A stretch of DNA of 64,000 nucleotides. Origin: Apibacter adventoris. GTDB lineage: Bacteria > Bacteroidota > Bacteroidia > Flavobacteriales > Weeksellaceae. A model generated the notes under the pieces. The model searched no databases, was not told the DNA's origin, and worked only from the letters and a program-made list of their open reading frames with translations. Below, piece after piece: positions 23,429 to 32,153 of the stretch (the first letter of the stretch is position 1; every line of letters begins with the position of its first letter). The DNA is taken from positions 1 through 64,000 of the forward strand of contig NZ_PSZM01000001.1 of the NCBI RefSeq assembly GCF_002964975.1, written 5' to 3'. The position numbers and the translations under genes were made by a program.

Positions 23429-24670
23429 ATGAAGAAAATTAATAATTTACTTTTTACATTAATTATTATCGCACTAATTTTAGGAGTAATTTTAGGATAT
23501 TTTATCCATATAACTTGCCCTGAAATAACTATTAATAAATTTTCTTCAAATATAAAAATCTTAAGCTCTATCTTTATACGACTAATTCAAATGGTAGTAG
23601 CTCCTTTAGTATTTTCTACTTTAGTCGTAGGAATTGCTAAAATGGGAGATTTGAAAATGGTAGGAAGAGTTGGAGGTAAAGCTATGTTGTGGTTTATATC
23701 TGCTTCTTTAGTATCTTTATTTATTGGATTATTTTTTGTTAACTATTTTGCTCCCGGAAAAGATATAGGAAATATGGGACAAATCAATAAAGAAGCTGCT
23801 AATGAACTAATTACAAATTCCCAAAGCTTAACCTTAGAAACCTTCATCAATCATATGATTCCTAAAAGTGCCATAGAGGCAATGGCTCATAATGAGATTT
23901 TACAAATTGTTATTTTTTCTATTTTTTTCGGTATAGCTCTAAGTGCTTATGGAAAAAAAGGGGAATCTCTTACTAAACTTCTAGATACAGTTTCTCACGT
24001 TATATTAAAAATTGTAACTTATGTGATGTGGACAGCACCTATAGGAGTATTAGGGGCAATCGCCAGTATTGTTGCTGAAAAAGGGCTCTCTATTTTTATT
24101 ACTTATGTACGCTATCTTTTTGCTTTCGGTATAGCAATATTAATCCTTTGGTTTGTTCTTTTACTGGTTGGTTATTTTGTATTAGGAAAACGTTTGTTTA
24201 AATTACTTAAACAAATAAAATCGCCTTTGTTAATTGCTTTTTCTACCTCCAGCAGTGAAGCTGTATTTCCTAAATTGGTAGAAGAATTAGAAAATTTTGG
24301 ATGCAATGAGAAAATTGTTTCTTTTATTCTCCCTTTAGGTTACTCTTTTAACTTAGATGGAAGTATGATGTATATGACCTTTGCCAGTATTTTTATTGCC
24401 CAATATTATGGAATCCATTTAGATATTCCAACACAATTGACTATGTTATTAGTTTTAATGCTTACCAGCAAAGGCATGGCTGGAATACCGAGAGCTTCTC
24501 TTATAGTAGTTGTAGCTGTTTGTTCCATGTTTGGTATTCCTCCTGAAGGAATTGCTTTGATACTTCCTATTGATCATTTTTGTGATATGGTTAGGAGTAT
24601 AACCAATGTATTAGGCAATGCTTTAGCTGCTACTTCCGTAAGTAAATGGGAAAAAAGTTTAGATAGTTAA
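23429..24670 (+). CDS. Dicarboxylate/amino acid:cation symporter (DAACS family)
   Basis: The 413-residue inner-membrane transporter is of the glutamate/aspartate/C4-dicarboxylate family and imports its substrate with Na+ or H+. Family marks are the serine-rich re-entrant loop AFSTSSSEAVFPKLVEELE, the LGYSFNLDGSMMYMTFASIF motif and the C-terminal PIDHFCDMVRSITNVLGNA. Substrate specificity cannot be read with certainty. ATG 23429 (MKKINNLLFTLIIIA) is preferred over a TTG at 23423. It is probably expressed alone. Confidence 0.92.
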   Translation: MKKINNLLFTLIIIALILGVILGYFIHITCPEITINKFSSNIKILSSIFIRLIQMVVAPLVFSTLVVGIAKMGDLKMVGRVGGKAMLWFISASLVSLFIGLFFVNYFAPGKDIGNMGQINKEAANELITNSQSLTLETFINHMIPKSAIEAMAHNEILQIVIFSIFFGIALSAYGKKGESLTKLLDTVSHVILKIVTYVMWTAPIGVLGAIASIVAEKGLSIFITYVRYLFAFGIAILILWFVLLLVGYFVLGKRLFKLLKQIKSPLLIAFSTSSSEAVFPKLVEELENFGCNEKIVSFILPLGYSFNLDGSMMYMTFASIFIAQYYGIHLDIPTQLTMLLVLMLTSKGMAGIPRASLIVVVAVCSMFGIPPEGIALILPIDHFCDMVRSITNVLGNALAATSVSKWEKSLDS

Positions 24671-24682
24671 TTAAATCTTTAA

Positions 24683-24690
24683 TATCTTTG
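24683..24690 (+). promoter_or_regulatory. Promoter -7 box for the DedA gene
   Basis: TATCTTTG followed by CAC matches the Bacteroidota -7 element, 26 bases before the start codon. The -33 element is not clear. Confidence 0.45.
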
Positions 24691-24715
24691 CACAAACCTT
24701 TTTAAATGAGTATAA

Positions 24716-25393
24716 ATGCATGATTTTAGCTGGGGGCAATTAGTTAATCCGGAATTCTATATCAAGCTTGGTGGTATTTATTTAGTTTTATTTATCATAT
24801 TTGCAGAAACAGGCTTATTTGCTGGTTTTTTTCTTCCCGGAGACAGTTTGTTATTCCTTTCCGGGATTTATAGTAAGGAATTAATTCAAGAAATAGTATT
24901 CATAAAGTCGGATTTTTTGAATGTTCTTTTACTTTCTTCCTTAGTTTCAATTGTCGGAATAATTGGAAATGAAGTAGGTTATTGGTTTGGGAAAAAAAGT
25001 GGACCTTATTTATACAACAGGAAAGATACTATTATCTTTAAAAAACGTTATTTATTTCAAGCTAAAGATTTTTATGATAAACATGGCGGAGGAGCCATTA
25101 TTTTAGCCAGATTTTTACCCATATTAAGAACATTTGCTCCTATTATTGCCGGGATTGTTCAAATGAATAAAGGAAAATATTTCTTATATAATATAATTGG
25201 CTCAATTGCTTGGTCTTTTTTATTAATATTTTCCGGACATTATTTGTATAAAATCTTTTTAAATAACCTTGATTTTGATTTAAAAAAACATATTGAAATT
25301 ATTGTCTTAATAATGGTTTTAGTAACTACAGGACCTGTATTATTCAAATTGTTTTTTAAAAAGAAAGAAGGTGAGGATGATAACTCTATATAA
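24716..25393 (+). CDS. DedA family membrane protein (VTT domain)
   Basis: The 225-residue inner-membrane protein has the DedA/SNARE-associated layout: an N-terminal helix, the re-entrant ETGLFAGFFLPGDSLLFLSG, NEVGYWFGKKSGPYLYNRKD, and GGGAIILARFLPILRTFAPI with the conserved Arg residues. DedA proteins are tied to membrane lipid homeostasis, and some flip undecaprenyl phosphate or phospholipids. The exact substrate here is unknown. The C-terminus ends in a Lys/Glu-rich cytoplasmic tail. Confidence 0.9.
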   Translation: MHDFSWGQLVNPEFYIKLGGIYLVLFIIFAETGLFAGFFLPGDSLLFLSGIYSKELIQEIVFIKSDFLNVLLLSSLVSIVGIIGNEVGYWFGKKSGPYLYNRKDTIIFKKRYLFQAKDFYDKHGGGAIILARFLPILRTFAPIIAGIVQMNKGKYFLYNIIGSIAWSFLLIFSGHYLYKIFLNNLDFDLKKHIEIIVLIMVLVTTGPVLFKLFFKKKEGEDDNSI

Positions 25394-25413
25394 GGTAAAA
25401 AATATATTTATAT

Positions 25414-25554
25414 TTAATTACAGCACACAAGTATCCTATTCATTGATTTTACCTTTATAATTCTTAAACTTTTAGAAAAATTTAATACAAAATTAACTGT
25501 ATACTCAGAGGGTCCTACATTTTTATTATTAAAGTCTGTAGATTTGTTTTGCAT
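25414..25554 (-). CDS. Small 46-residue protein downstream of the ECF sigma factor
   Basis: This minus-strand ORF starts at ATG 25554 and reads MQNKSTDFNNKNVGPSEYTV, NFVLNFSKSLRIIKVKSMN and ends ILVCCN. It lies 69 bases behind the sigma factor on the same strand. The PSEYTVNFVLNFSKSL part resembles small proteins I recall next to similar sigma-factor genes in other Flavobacteriia, so it is probably a real gene. The function is unknown. Upstream spacing and codon use are plausible, but its shortness keeps confidence moderate. Confidence 0.6.
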   Translation of the reverse strand: MQNKSTDFNNKNVGPSEYTVNFVLNFSKSLRIIKVKSMNRILVCCN

Positions 25555-25623
25555 ATAATATGGCTTTATTTTTATTAAAATTTTTAATATAACGCCACTC
25601 TGATAAGTTTATTATGTTAATTT

Positions 25624-26214
25624 TTATAAAAAAACAATATTATTATTCTCTATTAACTTTCTTAAATTTATAATAGCATATCTCATTCTTCCTAAGGCTG
25701 TATTTATTCCTACATTCGTTTCCTCCGCAATTTCTTTAAAGCTTAACTCCTTATAAAATCTTAATTCTAAAACTTCTCTTTGATCTTTGGGTAGAGTTGC
25801 TATTAGTTTTTTCAGATCTTTATTTATTTGTTCATCAATGATTAAATCTTCTATAGATGACTCAGAAATTTTGACAAAATCAAATATACTATAATCTTCA
25901 TTGTAGGTATTGGAAGATTCATTAATAACTTTCGTTTTATTGACCATTCTAAAATAATCAATAATCAAATTATGAGATATTCTTAACACCCATGGTAAGA
26001 ACTTTCCCTCTTCATTATACTTTCCTTCCTTTAAAGTTAATAGAACTTTTATAAAAACATCTTGAAATAAATCCTCTGCTAACTCCTGATTATTTACTTT
26101 TCTATTAATATAGTTAAATACTTTTAACTTATGTCTATTAAGTAATATTTCGAGAGCTTCTTCTTTCCCTTCAATATAAGCAATAACTAGTTCACAATCA
26201 GTTTTTTTAATCAT
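25624..26214 (-). CDS. ECF-type RNA polymerase sigma factor (sigma-70 family)
   Basis: The 196-residue protein has region 2 (LAEDLFQDVFIKVLLTL, then FLPWVLRISHNLIIDYFR) and region 4 (LPKDQREVLELRFYKELSFK, EIAEETNVGINTALGRMRYA). It directs RNA polymerase to an alternative promoter set; the target set is not evident. No anti-sigma gene is adjacent; a 46-residue ORF follows. The 311-base A+T-rich gap upstream (26215-26525) separates it from the divergent START-like gene and should hold both promoters. I see no other feature in that gap except the box noted for the START-like gene. Confidence 0.92.
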   Translation of the reverse strand: MIKKTDCELVIAYIEGKEEALEILLNRHKLKVFNYINRKVNNQELAEDLFQDVFIKVLLTLKEGKYNEEGKFLPWVLRISHNLIIDYFRMVNKTKVINESSNTYNEDYSIFDFVKISESSIEDLIIDEQINKDLKKLIATLPKDQREVLELRFYKELSFKEIAEETNVGINTALGRMRYAIINLRKLIENNNIVFL

Positions 26215-26525
26215 AGTTCTACAGAATTTAATAATTATAATTTTTTATTTAAATAGAGTAGAATTTTATTCACGAGCTACTTTTTATAGGTTTATGCAAA
26301 TCTAATGATAAAATTTTTAAACTACATATTTTTTTATATAAAAAAAACTTTTTATAAACTATTTATTTATAATTTTAACAAATAATGCTAATTATTAAAA
26401 TAATACATGATTTATATTAAATATAAATTATGATTCTTAAAAAAAATAACTTATAAATATTAAATGTATATTTTTAAAATATGTAACAAATTTATATATT
26501 GCGCTCTCAAATCATTTTTTTTCAT

Positions 26526-26906
26526 ATGAATAAAGTAAAATATCAGTTAGAATTTAGCATGAAGTGTTCAACTTCTCTATTGTTTGAGTATATTGGAACC
26601 TCATCGGGAATGAGCGAATGGTTGGCAGATGATGTCATAGAACGTGGTGATGAATTTACATTTTACTGGGGAGACCAACAAGAGTCAGCCAACTTGATAA
26701 GATATAAGGAAGAATCTTTTGTAAGATTCAGGTGGGAAGAAGATGAAGGCACTAAATATTTTTGGGAATTAGCTATACATGTTGATGAGGTTACTAATGA
26801 TGTGGCTTTAATTATTACTGATTTTACTGAAGAAAGTGATTTAGATAGCTCTAAATTGTATTGGACGAATTTGATAGATGACCTTAAAAAAATCATTGGA
26901 TCTTAA
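26526..26906 (+). CDS. START-like domain protein
   Basis: ATG 26526 (MNKVKYQLEFSMKCSTSLLF) is preferred over a TTG at 26499; the product has 126 residues. It belongs to the Bacteroidota START-like (SRPBCC) group: SPS/T-type start, TSSGMSEWLADDVIERGDEF, FTFYWGDQQESANLIRYKEE, VRFRWEEDEGTKYFWELAI and a C-terminal helix (YWTNLIDDLKKIIGS). Such domains bind hydrophobic ligands; the ligand is unknown. TATATTGC at 26495-26502 may be a degenerate -7 box. The aminotransferase-like gene follows, a pairing I recall from other flavobacteria. Confidence 0.85.
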   Translation: MNKVKYQLEFSMKCSTSLLFEYIGTSSGMSEWLADDVIERGDEFTFYWGDQQESANLIRYKEESFVRFRWEEDEGTKYFWELAIHVDEVTNDVALIITDFTEESDLDSSKLYWTNLIDDLKKIIGS

Positions 26907-26954
26907 ATCATCTCATTACTGATTTTATAATTAATATATTTCTCTAATTTTATT

Positions 26955-27761
26955 ATGAAAGTTATTTTCAATCAAGAAATAATTAAAGAGAAAGACCTTC
27001 TTATTGGTTACAACCAAAAAAAATATTTTAGCGGAGATTTTGTCAATGTTTATTGTTGGGTATTTCAGCATAGATTGATATTTTGGGAAGATGTCTATTT
27101 TCAGCTTATGGCGAATATGAGAAAAATGCGCATCTCTATCCCTATGTCATATACTCCGCAAATGTTTGAAAATCATATTAAATTATTATGTAAAGAGAAT
27201 GAAATTTATAAAGGATGTATAAAAATAACTGTTTTTAGAAACTTAAATACTCCTTCTTTTATCATAGAATTTTTACCATATAAAGATTTTTTTATTTCTG
27301 CTGATAATAAGATGGAAGTTTATAAAGATATTATCATATCTCCGTCGTTATTATCCGCAATTTCAATTTTTCATCCTATCAACCTTATAGCAGAACAATA
27401 TGCTATGGAAAACCAATTACAGGAAGTTATTCTGCTCAATGGTGAAAAAAGAATTAGTAGGTCTATTTTCGGCAATATTTTTCTAGTTAATAATAATGTA
27501 ATTTTATCTAATCCTAATTCTGAAGGAGCTTTTATTTCCTGTCTCAAAAAAAATTTTCTTGTTTTTCTAAGACAGAAAACGGAATTTATTTATAAAGAAG
27601 AATGTATATCTCCTTTTCAGACTCAATCTGCTAATGAAATATTTATTTTAAGTGATCAAAAAGGTATTATTCCTATAAATAAAATAAGAAAAACTACATT
27701 TAATACTGAGATAACTCATTATTTAGCTAAAAAATTTATTGGATATGCATTAAATGCATAG
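26955..27761 (+). CDS. Degenerate class IV aminotransferase-like protein
   Basis: The 268-residue protein follows the fold-type IV PLP enzyme layout: a start region (IIKEKDLLIGYNQKKYFSGD), VYFQLMANMRKMRISIPMSY, then LLNGEKRISRSIFGNIFLV and NEIFILSDQKGIIPINKIRK. Key positions look altered. The YGDGxFE-type block reads YFSGDFVNVYCW. The segment where the Schiff-base Lys should lie (SLLSAISIFHPINLIAEQYA) has no Lys, and the usual VEGTxSN Glu is absent. It may therefore bind ligand or PLP without transaminase activity, or be decaying. It follows the START-like gene by 48 bases. Confidence 0.72.
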   Translation: MKVIFNQEIIKEKDLLIGYNQKKYFSGDFVNVYCWVFQHRLIFWEDVYFQLMANMRKMRISIPMSYTPQMFENHIKLLCKENEIYKGCIKITVFRNLNTPSFIIEFLPYKDFFISADNKMEVYKDIIISPSLLSAISIFHPINLIAEQYAMENQLQEVILLNGEKRISRSIFGNIFLVNNNVILSNPNSEGAFISCLKKNFLVFLRQKTEFIYKEECISPFQTQSANEIFILSDQKGIIPINKIRKTTFNTEITHYLAKKFIGYALNA

Positions 27762-27782
27762 TTAGAATAAGGATAATAAATG

Positions 27783-27900
27783 AAAAAAGGTCGCAAAAAG
27801 CGACCTCAAACTAAAACCACAAAAAAATGAGAAAGAAAATTACACATAAAGTGTAATCGGCTTATAAAACAAGGAATACTAAATATCCCTTATTCTCATA
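27783..27900 (-). ncRNA. Candidate structured small RNA with its own terminator
   Basis: On the minus strand a ~118-base segment folds into a tidy plan. A 7-bp closing stem joins ATGAGAA (27893-27899) with TTCTCAT (27827-27833). Inside are two hairpins: AAGGGATA/TATTCCTT (27884-27891 with 27871-27878) and ATTACAC/GTGTAAT (27851-27857 with 27839-27845). A GGTCGC/GCGACC hairpin with a TTTTT loop followed by TTTTTT (27805 down to 27783) ends the transcript. TACATTTG (27910-27903) matches the -7 promoter box just upstream. It could instead be the long 3' leader of the methyltransferase gene that ends at 28031. No Rfam family can be assigned by eye. Confidence 0.5.
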
Positions 27901-28030
27901 TGCAAATGTATGTACATTTTATATTTTATTAGTCTTTATATAATCAAATTATTTTATAGTGTAAATAGTACATTTATTTTTTTTCTTTTATACAAGACCA
28001 TTTACAAATTTTAGAGTGTACAATATTTTT

Positions 28031-28729
28031 TTATTGAATAATAAATATGGTCGGTTTTTTTTGAAAATCGGTTTTTTTATTCTTCCACTCTCCTATTGTG
28101 AAAGTTTTAATCGATTCATCCGGAAGTGTAATGTTTGTTGCTATACATAAATGAGTGGAGTTTTTTAGTCCTTTTAATAAATCTTCAAATAGCGATTGAT
28201 TTCTATAAGGTGTTTCCATAAATATTTGAGCTGTATGGCTAACTCTACAAATATTTTCCAATTGTTGTAGTTTTTTCTTTCTTTGTATTGAATCTATTGG
28301 TAAATAGCCATGAAAGGTAAAATTTTGTCCGTTTAATCCACTTGCAATTAATGCTAAAATTATTGAAGAGGGACCATTTATGGGGATAACCCTTATCCCT
28401 TTAGTATGACACCAGGAAACTAGTAGACTACCCGGATCTGCTATACAGGGAAGTCCCGCTTCTGAGATTAGTCCTATAGAATGTCCTTCTATTAGAGGCT
28501 GTGCTATTTCCGGTATTTGTTGTTCAGAAGTTCTTTTATCTAATATAGAAAATGAAAGTTCTTTCTGTATTACATTAGGACATAAAAATTTAATAAACTT
28601 GCGGGCTGATTTTTCATTTTCGGCTACAAAAAATTTCAGTTCTTGTAAAAGATTAATTTCTTGCTCTGAAAATATATTTTTAGGAGACGTTTCTCCTAAA
28701 TAAGCAGGTAATAAATATAAAGCCACCAT
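28031..28729 (-). CDS. SAM-dependent methyltransferase, RsmI-like (tetrapyrrole methylase fold)
   Basis: The 232-residue protein carries LYLLPAYLGE, IGLISEAGLPCIADPGSLLV, IPINGPSSIILALIASGLNG, FTFHGYLP and FMETPYRNQSLFEDLL, the signature blocks of RsmI, which 2'-O-methylates C1402 of 16S rRNA. It is shorter than classical RsmI and lacks its C-terminal part, as in the second RsmI-like family of Bacteroidota, so the exact target is uncertain. It starts immediately after the gldG stop and is the last gene of the hemJ-gldF-gldG unit. Confidence 0.85.
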   Translation of the reverse strand: MVALYLLPAYLGETSPKNIFSEQEINLLQELKFFVAENEKSARKFIKFLCPNVIQKELSFSILDKRTSEQQIPEIAQPLIEGHSIGLISEAGLPCIADPGSLLVSWCHTKGIRVIPINGPSSIILALIASGLNGQNFTFHGYLPIDSIQRKKKLQQLENICRVSHTAQIFMETPYRNQSLFEDLLKGLKNSTHLCIATNITLPDESIKTFTIGEWKNKKTDFQKKPTIFIIQ

Positions 28730-30403
28730 TTATTTGCTAAATTTTTTTCTTCTCCATATTATCAATATTGCCCCAAATACTGAAATAAATCCTAAGGGCA
28801 TAAGCATATTAAACCATTGCCAATAAGATTTATCCATTACGATAGTTTGTTTGTCTAATAATCTCATCTGTACGGTTCTGTTTCTTAATTCCATCAATCC
28901 ATTGTCATCCATTAAATAATCTAACGCATTTATTAAAAATTCTTCATTCCCATATGTAACCCCTGTGGAATAATCTAATCCTAAAGGAATTGGTTGTCCT
29001 TTTATAACCTGATTTCGGGCTACATCTCCATCAGATATTACAAGCATTTTATTGGGTTTTGGATTCTGTGGAATAAAGCCTTTGATTTCTGTAGCTTCTA
29101 TACGTCCAGAATAAGCAGAATTAAATTTCCCTTCCATTAAAACAGCCATAATTTTAGAACCATTATTATAGTTTTTTAAATTCATTGAGTCTTTATTGGA
29201 AATTTTGGCCTCTTCTAAAGATATATAAGATGGAACCCCCTGAACATTGGTATATGGTGATGTTTGATATAATATTGTTTTTTTTATTCCTTCTACATCT
29301 AAAATCTCAATAGGTGAAGGAAATTCAAATTTTATAGGGTTAATATTTTTAGTTATAGGATGATTATTCATTGATATTCCTAATGGAAAGTATACCCATG
29401 GAACTCTTGCATTTTGAGCATTCCCTTGCACTTCCCCTACTTGTAAATTAATATAGGCAGGATTCTGAACATCTTTTATAACCGAAGGGTTAATACGTAT
29501 TCCGTAAGAAAATAATAAATCTGTGAGGTTTAAATCATAAGGATAGGCTAATATTTTATTGGATTTTAATAGTGTATCCATTTCGGCATTTACCGCATCA
29601 ATAGCCCATAATGTTTTTCCTCCATTCATAATATATTGATCTACCGTTATCTTTTCTTCCTCTGTAAATGCTTTCCTGGGCTTTGCTATTATAATAGCAT
29701 CAAATCTTTTCATATTAGAGAGATCCTGAATTTTTAAAGATTGACTGTCTTTAGGAAGAATAGGACCGAAATTATAATTTTGTATAATCCTGTTAAACAA
29801 GCTATACATCTCTAATTTATTTAATTCTTTTTGATTAACAAGAATTCCTACTGATTTTAAATGTTCTCGGGATAATTTATCAATGGCATCGGAAAAACCA
29901 TATTCTAACCCTTCTATGGATTTCGTCATTTGCTCATCTGCCGATATTCCTCCCTGCTCTACTATTAGAGGTACAGTATGTCCATATCCTTTATATTTTA
30001 TGGTAGCATAAGGAAATAATATTATTTGTTTGGAGACCCCATCTTTTTCTACTCTTAGCGCTGATGGTTGCATTCCCATTGCCTGAAGTGTATCTTGAGA
30101 TATTTTGTCTTTAATTGGGTCGACCAGTTTATAAGTAATATTTGAATTAACCCTTTTTAATTCCTCTAGTAAATTAAGTGTTTCATATTGTAATTGTTTG
30201 AAGTCTGCCGGAAAATCCCCCTCTAAATATACTTCAATTTCCATGGGTTGGTTTATTCCCTTTACAAGTTTTTTTGTTGTTTCTGTTAAAGTATACCTTT
30301 TATCGGAAGTCAAATCAATCCTTCTATTAATAATTCCTAAAATAAGTATGATTGTAAATAAAAGAAAAATTAAAATTCCTATATTTTTTTTTATAAATGT
30401 CAT
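28730..30403 (-). CDS. gldG: Gliding-motility ABC transporter substrate-binding-like protein GldG
   Basis: The 557-residue protein has an N-terminal membrane helix (IGILIFLLFTIILILGIINR), a large extracytoplasmic domain (TLTETTKKLVKGINQPMEIE, ELKRVNSNITYKLVDP, DAIIIAKPRKAFTEEEK, GGKTLWAIDAVNAEMDTL) and a C-terminal helix (MPLGFISVFGAILIIWRRKK). This fits GldG/ABC-type uncharacterised transport proteins. GldF, GldG and the ATPase GldA make an ABC transporter linked to gliding in Flavobacterium; many non-gliding relatives also keep it. It overlaps gldF by one base. gldA is not in the window. Confidence 0.9.
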   Translation of the reverse strand: MTFIKKNIGILIFLLFTIILILGIINRRIDLTSDKRYTLTETTKKLVKGINQPMEIEVYLEGDFPADFKQLQYETLNLLEELKRVNSNITYKLVDPIKDKISQDTLQAMGMQPSALRVEKDGVSKQIILFPYATIKYKGYGHTVPLIVEQGGISADEQMTKSIEGLEYGFSDAIDKLSREHLKSVGILVNQKELNKLEMYSLFNRIIQNYNFGPILPKDSQSLKIQDLSNMKRFDAIIIAKPRKAFTEEEKITVDQYIMNGGKTLWAIDAVNAEMDTLLKSNKILAYPYDLNLTDLLFSYGIRINPSVIKDVQNPAYINLQVGEVQGNAQNARVPWVYFPLGISMNNHPITKNINPIKFEFPSPIEILDVEGIKKTILYQTSPYTNVQGVPSYISLEEAKISNKDSMNLKNYNNGSKIMAVLMEGKFNSAYSGRIEATEIKGFIPQNPKPNKMLVISDGDVARNQVIKGQPIPLGLDYSTGVTYGNEEFLINALDYLMDDNGLMELRNRTVQMRLLDKQTIVMDKSYWQWFNMLMPLGFISVFGAILIIWRRKKFSK

Positions 30404-31131
30404 TATTTTTTTCTTTTAATAAATTTTATAGAGATTGTAAGAAAAAGGAAAGTAATAAATAAGAAATATCCCAAATCGCGTGTATCTATAATTCCTTTAG
30501 TAAAACTAATATAATGTTGATAAAATCCTATTTTTTGTAATATATAATCAAAATTGCCTAATAAATTATATGATGCTAAATTTTCAAAGCCAAAAAAACA
30601 GAAAAAGGACAAAAACACACCTAAAATAAATGCTAATACCTGATTTTTTACTAATGAAGAAGCAAAGATACCTACAGAAATAAAAGTCATAGATAAAAAA
30701 ATCAACCCTATATATCCACTCAAAACCATTCCTAAATCTATATTTCCGGTTGGTAAACTTATCATATAAGTACTGTAGACATAAACTATTGTTCCTAAAA
30801 GCGAAAATAATACTAGTGTTAAAATGGCAAAATATTTACCTAAAACCACAGAAAATATTGATATTGGCTGAGAAAAAAGCCATATTAATGTATTATTTTC
30901 TTCTTCTTCGGCAATAGATTTCATAGTTAGAGCAGGAATTAGAAATAATAAAACCCATGGGGATAAAACAAAAAAGTTATTTAAATTTGCTAGCCCAATG
31001 TTGAATATATTAAAATTATTATCAAAAAACCAAAGAAATAACGTGCATATTATTGTAAAAATAGAAGCAATAATGTACGCTCCCATTGTACCGAAATAGG
31101 TACCTATCTCTTTTTTAAATATAGAAAACAT
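30403..31131 (-). CDS. gldF: Gliding-motility ABC transporter permease GldF
   Basis: The 242-residue protein has six hydrophobic segments and the ABC-2 type permease layout: MFSIFKKEIGTYFGTMGAYI, FVLSPWVLLFLIPALTMKSI, AEEEENNTLIWLFSQPISIF and a C-terminal LGYFLFITFLFLTISIKFIK. It forms the membrane channel partner of GldG. The start lies 2 bases after the hemJ stop, and its end overlaps the gldG start, so the genes are co-transcribed. Confidence 0.92.
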   Translation of the reverse strand: MFSIFKKEIGTYFGTMGAYIIASIFTIICTLFLWFFDNNFNIFNIGLANLNNFFVLSPWVLLFLIPALTMKSIAEEEENNTLIWLFSQPISIFSVVLGKYFAILTLVLFSLLGTIVYVYSTYMISLPTGNIDLGMVLSGYIGLIFLSMTFISVGIFASSLVKNQVLAFILGVFLSFFCFFGFENLASYNLLGNFDYILQKIGFYQHYISFTKGIIDTRDLGYFLFITFLFLTISIKFIKRKK

Positions 31132-31133
31132 TT

Positions 31134-31709
31134 TTATTTTTTATTTTTCTTTCTGTTTACAAACTTGACAACCATCATAATTACAAATACCAAGACGACA
31201 AAACTTATTAATAAACTTAACCACATTCCCATAAAATATTGCTTAAATATCACAATAAATATTACAGCAAAAAGTATAATTGTAGCAACTTCATTCATCA
31301 TTCTTAAGTGTACAGATGTTGTATGGAATGTTCCTTTTTTTATCCTTTTAATACATCTCCAACTCCAATAATGATAAACTCCAAGACAAGAGACAAATAC
31401 TAATTTAATATGGAACCAAGGTTCTCTAAGTATATAAAAAGATATATCTCCTTTAGTATTAATCATCATAAAAATTCCCGTAATTAACATGATAATACCT
31501 GCAGGCACAGTTATGATATCCCACAAACGAGAAATCATATATATATATTGTTTCCTTAATATTTCTCTTTCCGGCTCAGGTTTATCTTTTGCATCTATAT
31601 AATATACATAAAGCCTAATTAGGTAAAATATGCCAGCAAAATAACTAACCATAAATATAATATGGATTGCCTTAAGGGCATAATAACTGGGAATATCTGG
31701 AATATGCAT
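31134..31709 (-). CDS. hemJ: Protoporphyrinogen IX oxidase HemJ (CopD family membrane protein)
   Basis: The 191-residue membrane protein has KAIHIIFMVSYFAGIFYLIR, EREILRKQYIYMISRLWDII, the HIKLVFVSCLGVYHYWSW block and RMMNEVATIILFAVIFIVIF. The conserved His in KAIHIIF and Lys in HIKL match HemJ, which oxidises protoporphyrinogen IX during heme synthesis at the inner membrane. It is the first gene of the unit running to 28031. Confidence 0.82.
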   Translation of the reverse strand: MHIPDIPSYYALKAIHIIFMVSYFAGIFYLIRLYVYYIDAKDKPEPEREILRKQYIYMISRLWDIITVPAGIIMLITGIFMMINTKGDISFYILREPWFHIKLVFVSCLGVYHYWSWRCIKRIKKGTFHTTSVHLRMMNEVATIILFAVIFIVIFKQYFMGMWLSLLISFVVLVFVIMMVVKFVNRKKNKK

Positions 31710-32153
31710 AAATTGATTTTATTTTCATTGCGAATTTAGCAATTTTCGATTATTTTAAAATTATATTGGGATATGTATATCTAAATAATGTAAAACAATA
31801 CTACACAATATAGGCATACATCCAATTCATCAAGTATAAATCAAAATAATAAAAAATATAAACAAATAAAAATTTTGCCTATATTTACCCATATTTTATA
31901 TAAAAAAAATTAACAAAACATTAATTAACTATTAACTAAAATTAATTCTATGAAAAAAATGCTATGCTTTTTTAATTATTCAGACTATATTTAGCAACCT
32001 TTAACTAGTTTTAAGTTTGTTTTTTAACATTTTCATTTACATTTCATCTCTCCAAATGTAATTTAATAGATTAAAATAAAATACATGACTATATACAAAT
32101 TAATGTCATAATAATTCAATATATAATTATATATTTATACATAATTTTCAAAT
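31710..32153 (+). other. Long A+T-rich divergent intergenic region
   Basis: This 444-base gap separates hemJ (minus) from the glycosyltransferase-like gene (plus) and should hold both promoters. I see only A+T-rich sequence, short reading frames such as a 14-codon one at about 31950, and no RNA gene or repeat I can support. Confidence 0.5.

Noticed and set aside
27827-27856. Tiny plus-strand ORF (MRKKITHKV)
   Set aside because: It is formed by the stems of the candidate small RNA on the other strand; no leader-peptide logic or downstream plus-strand gene supports it.
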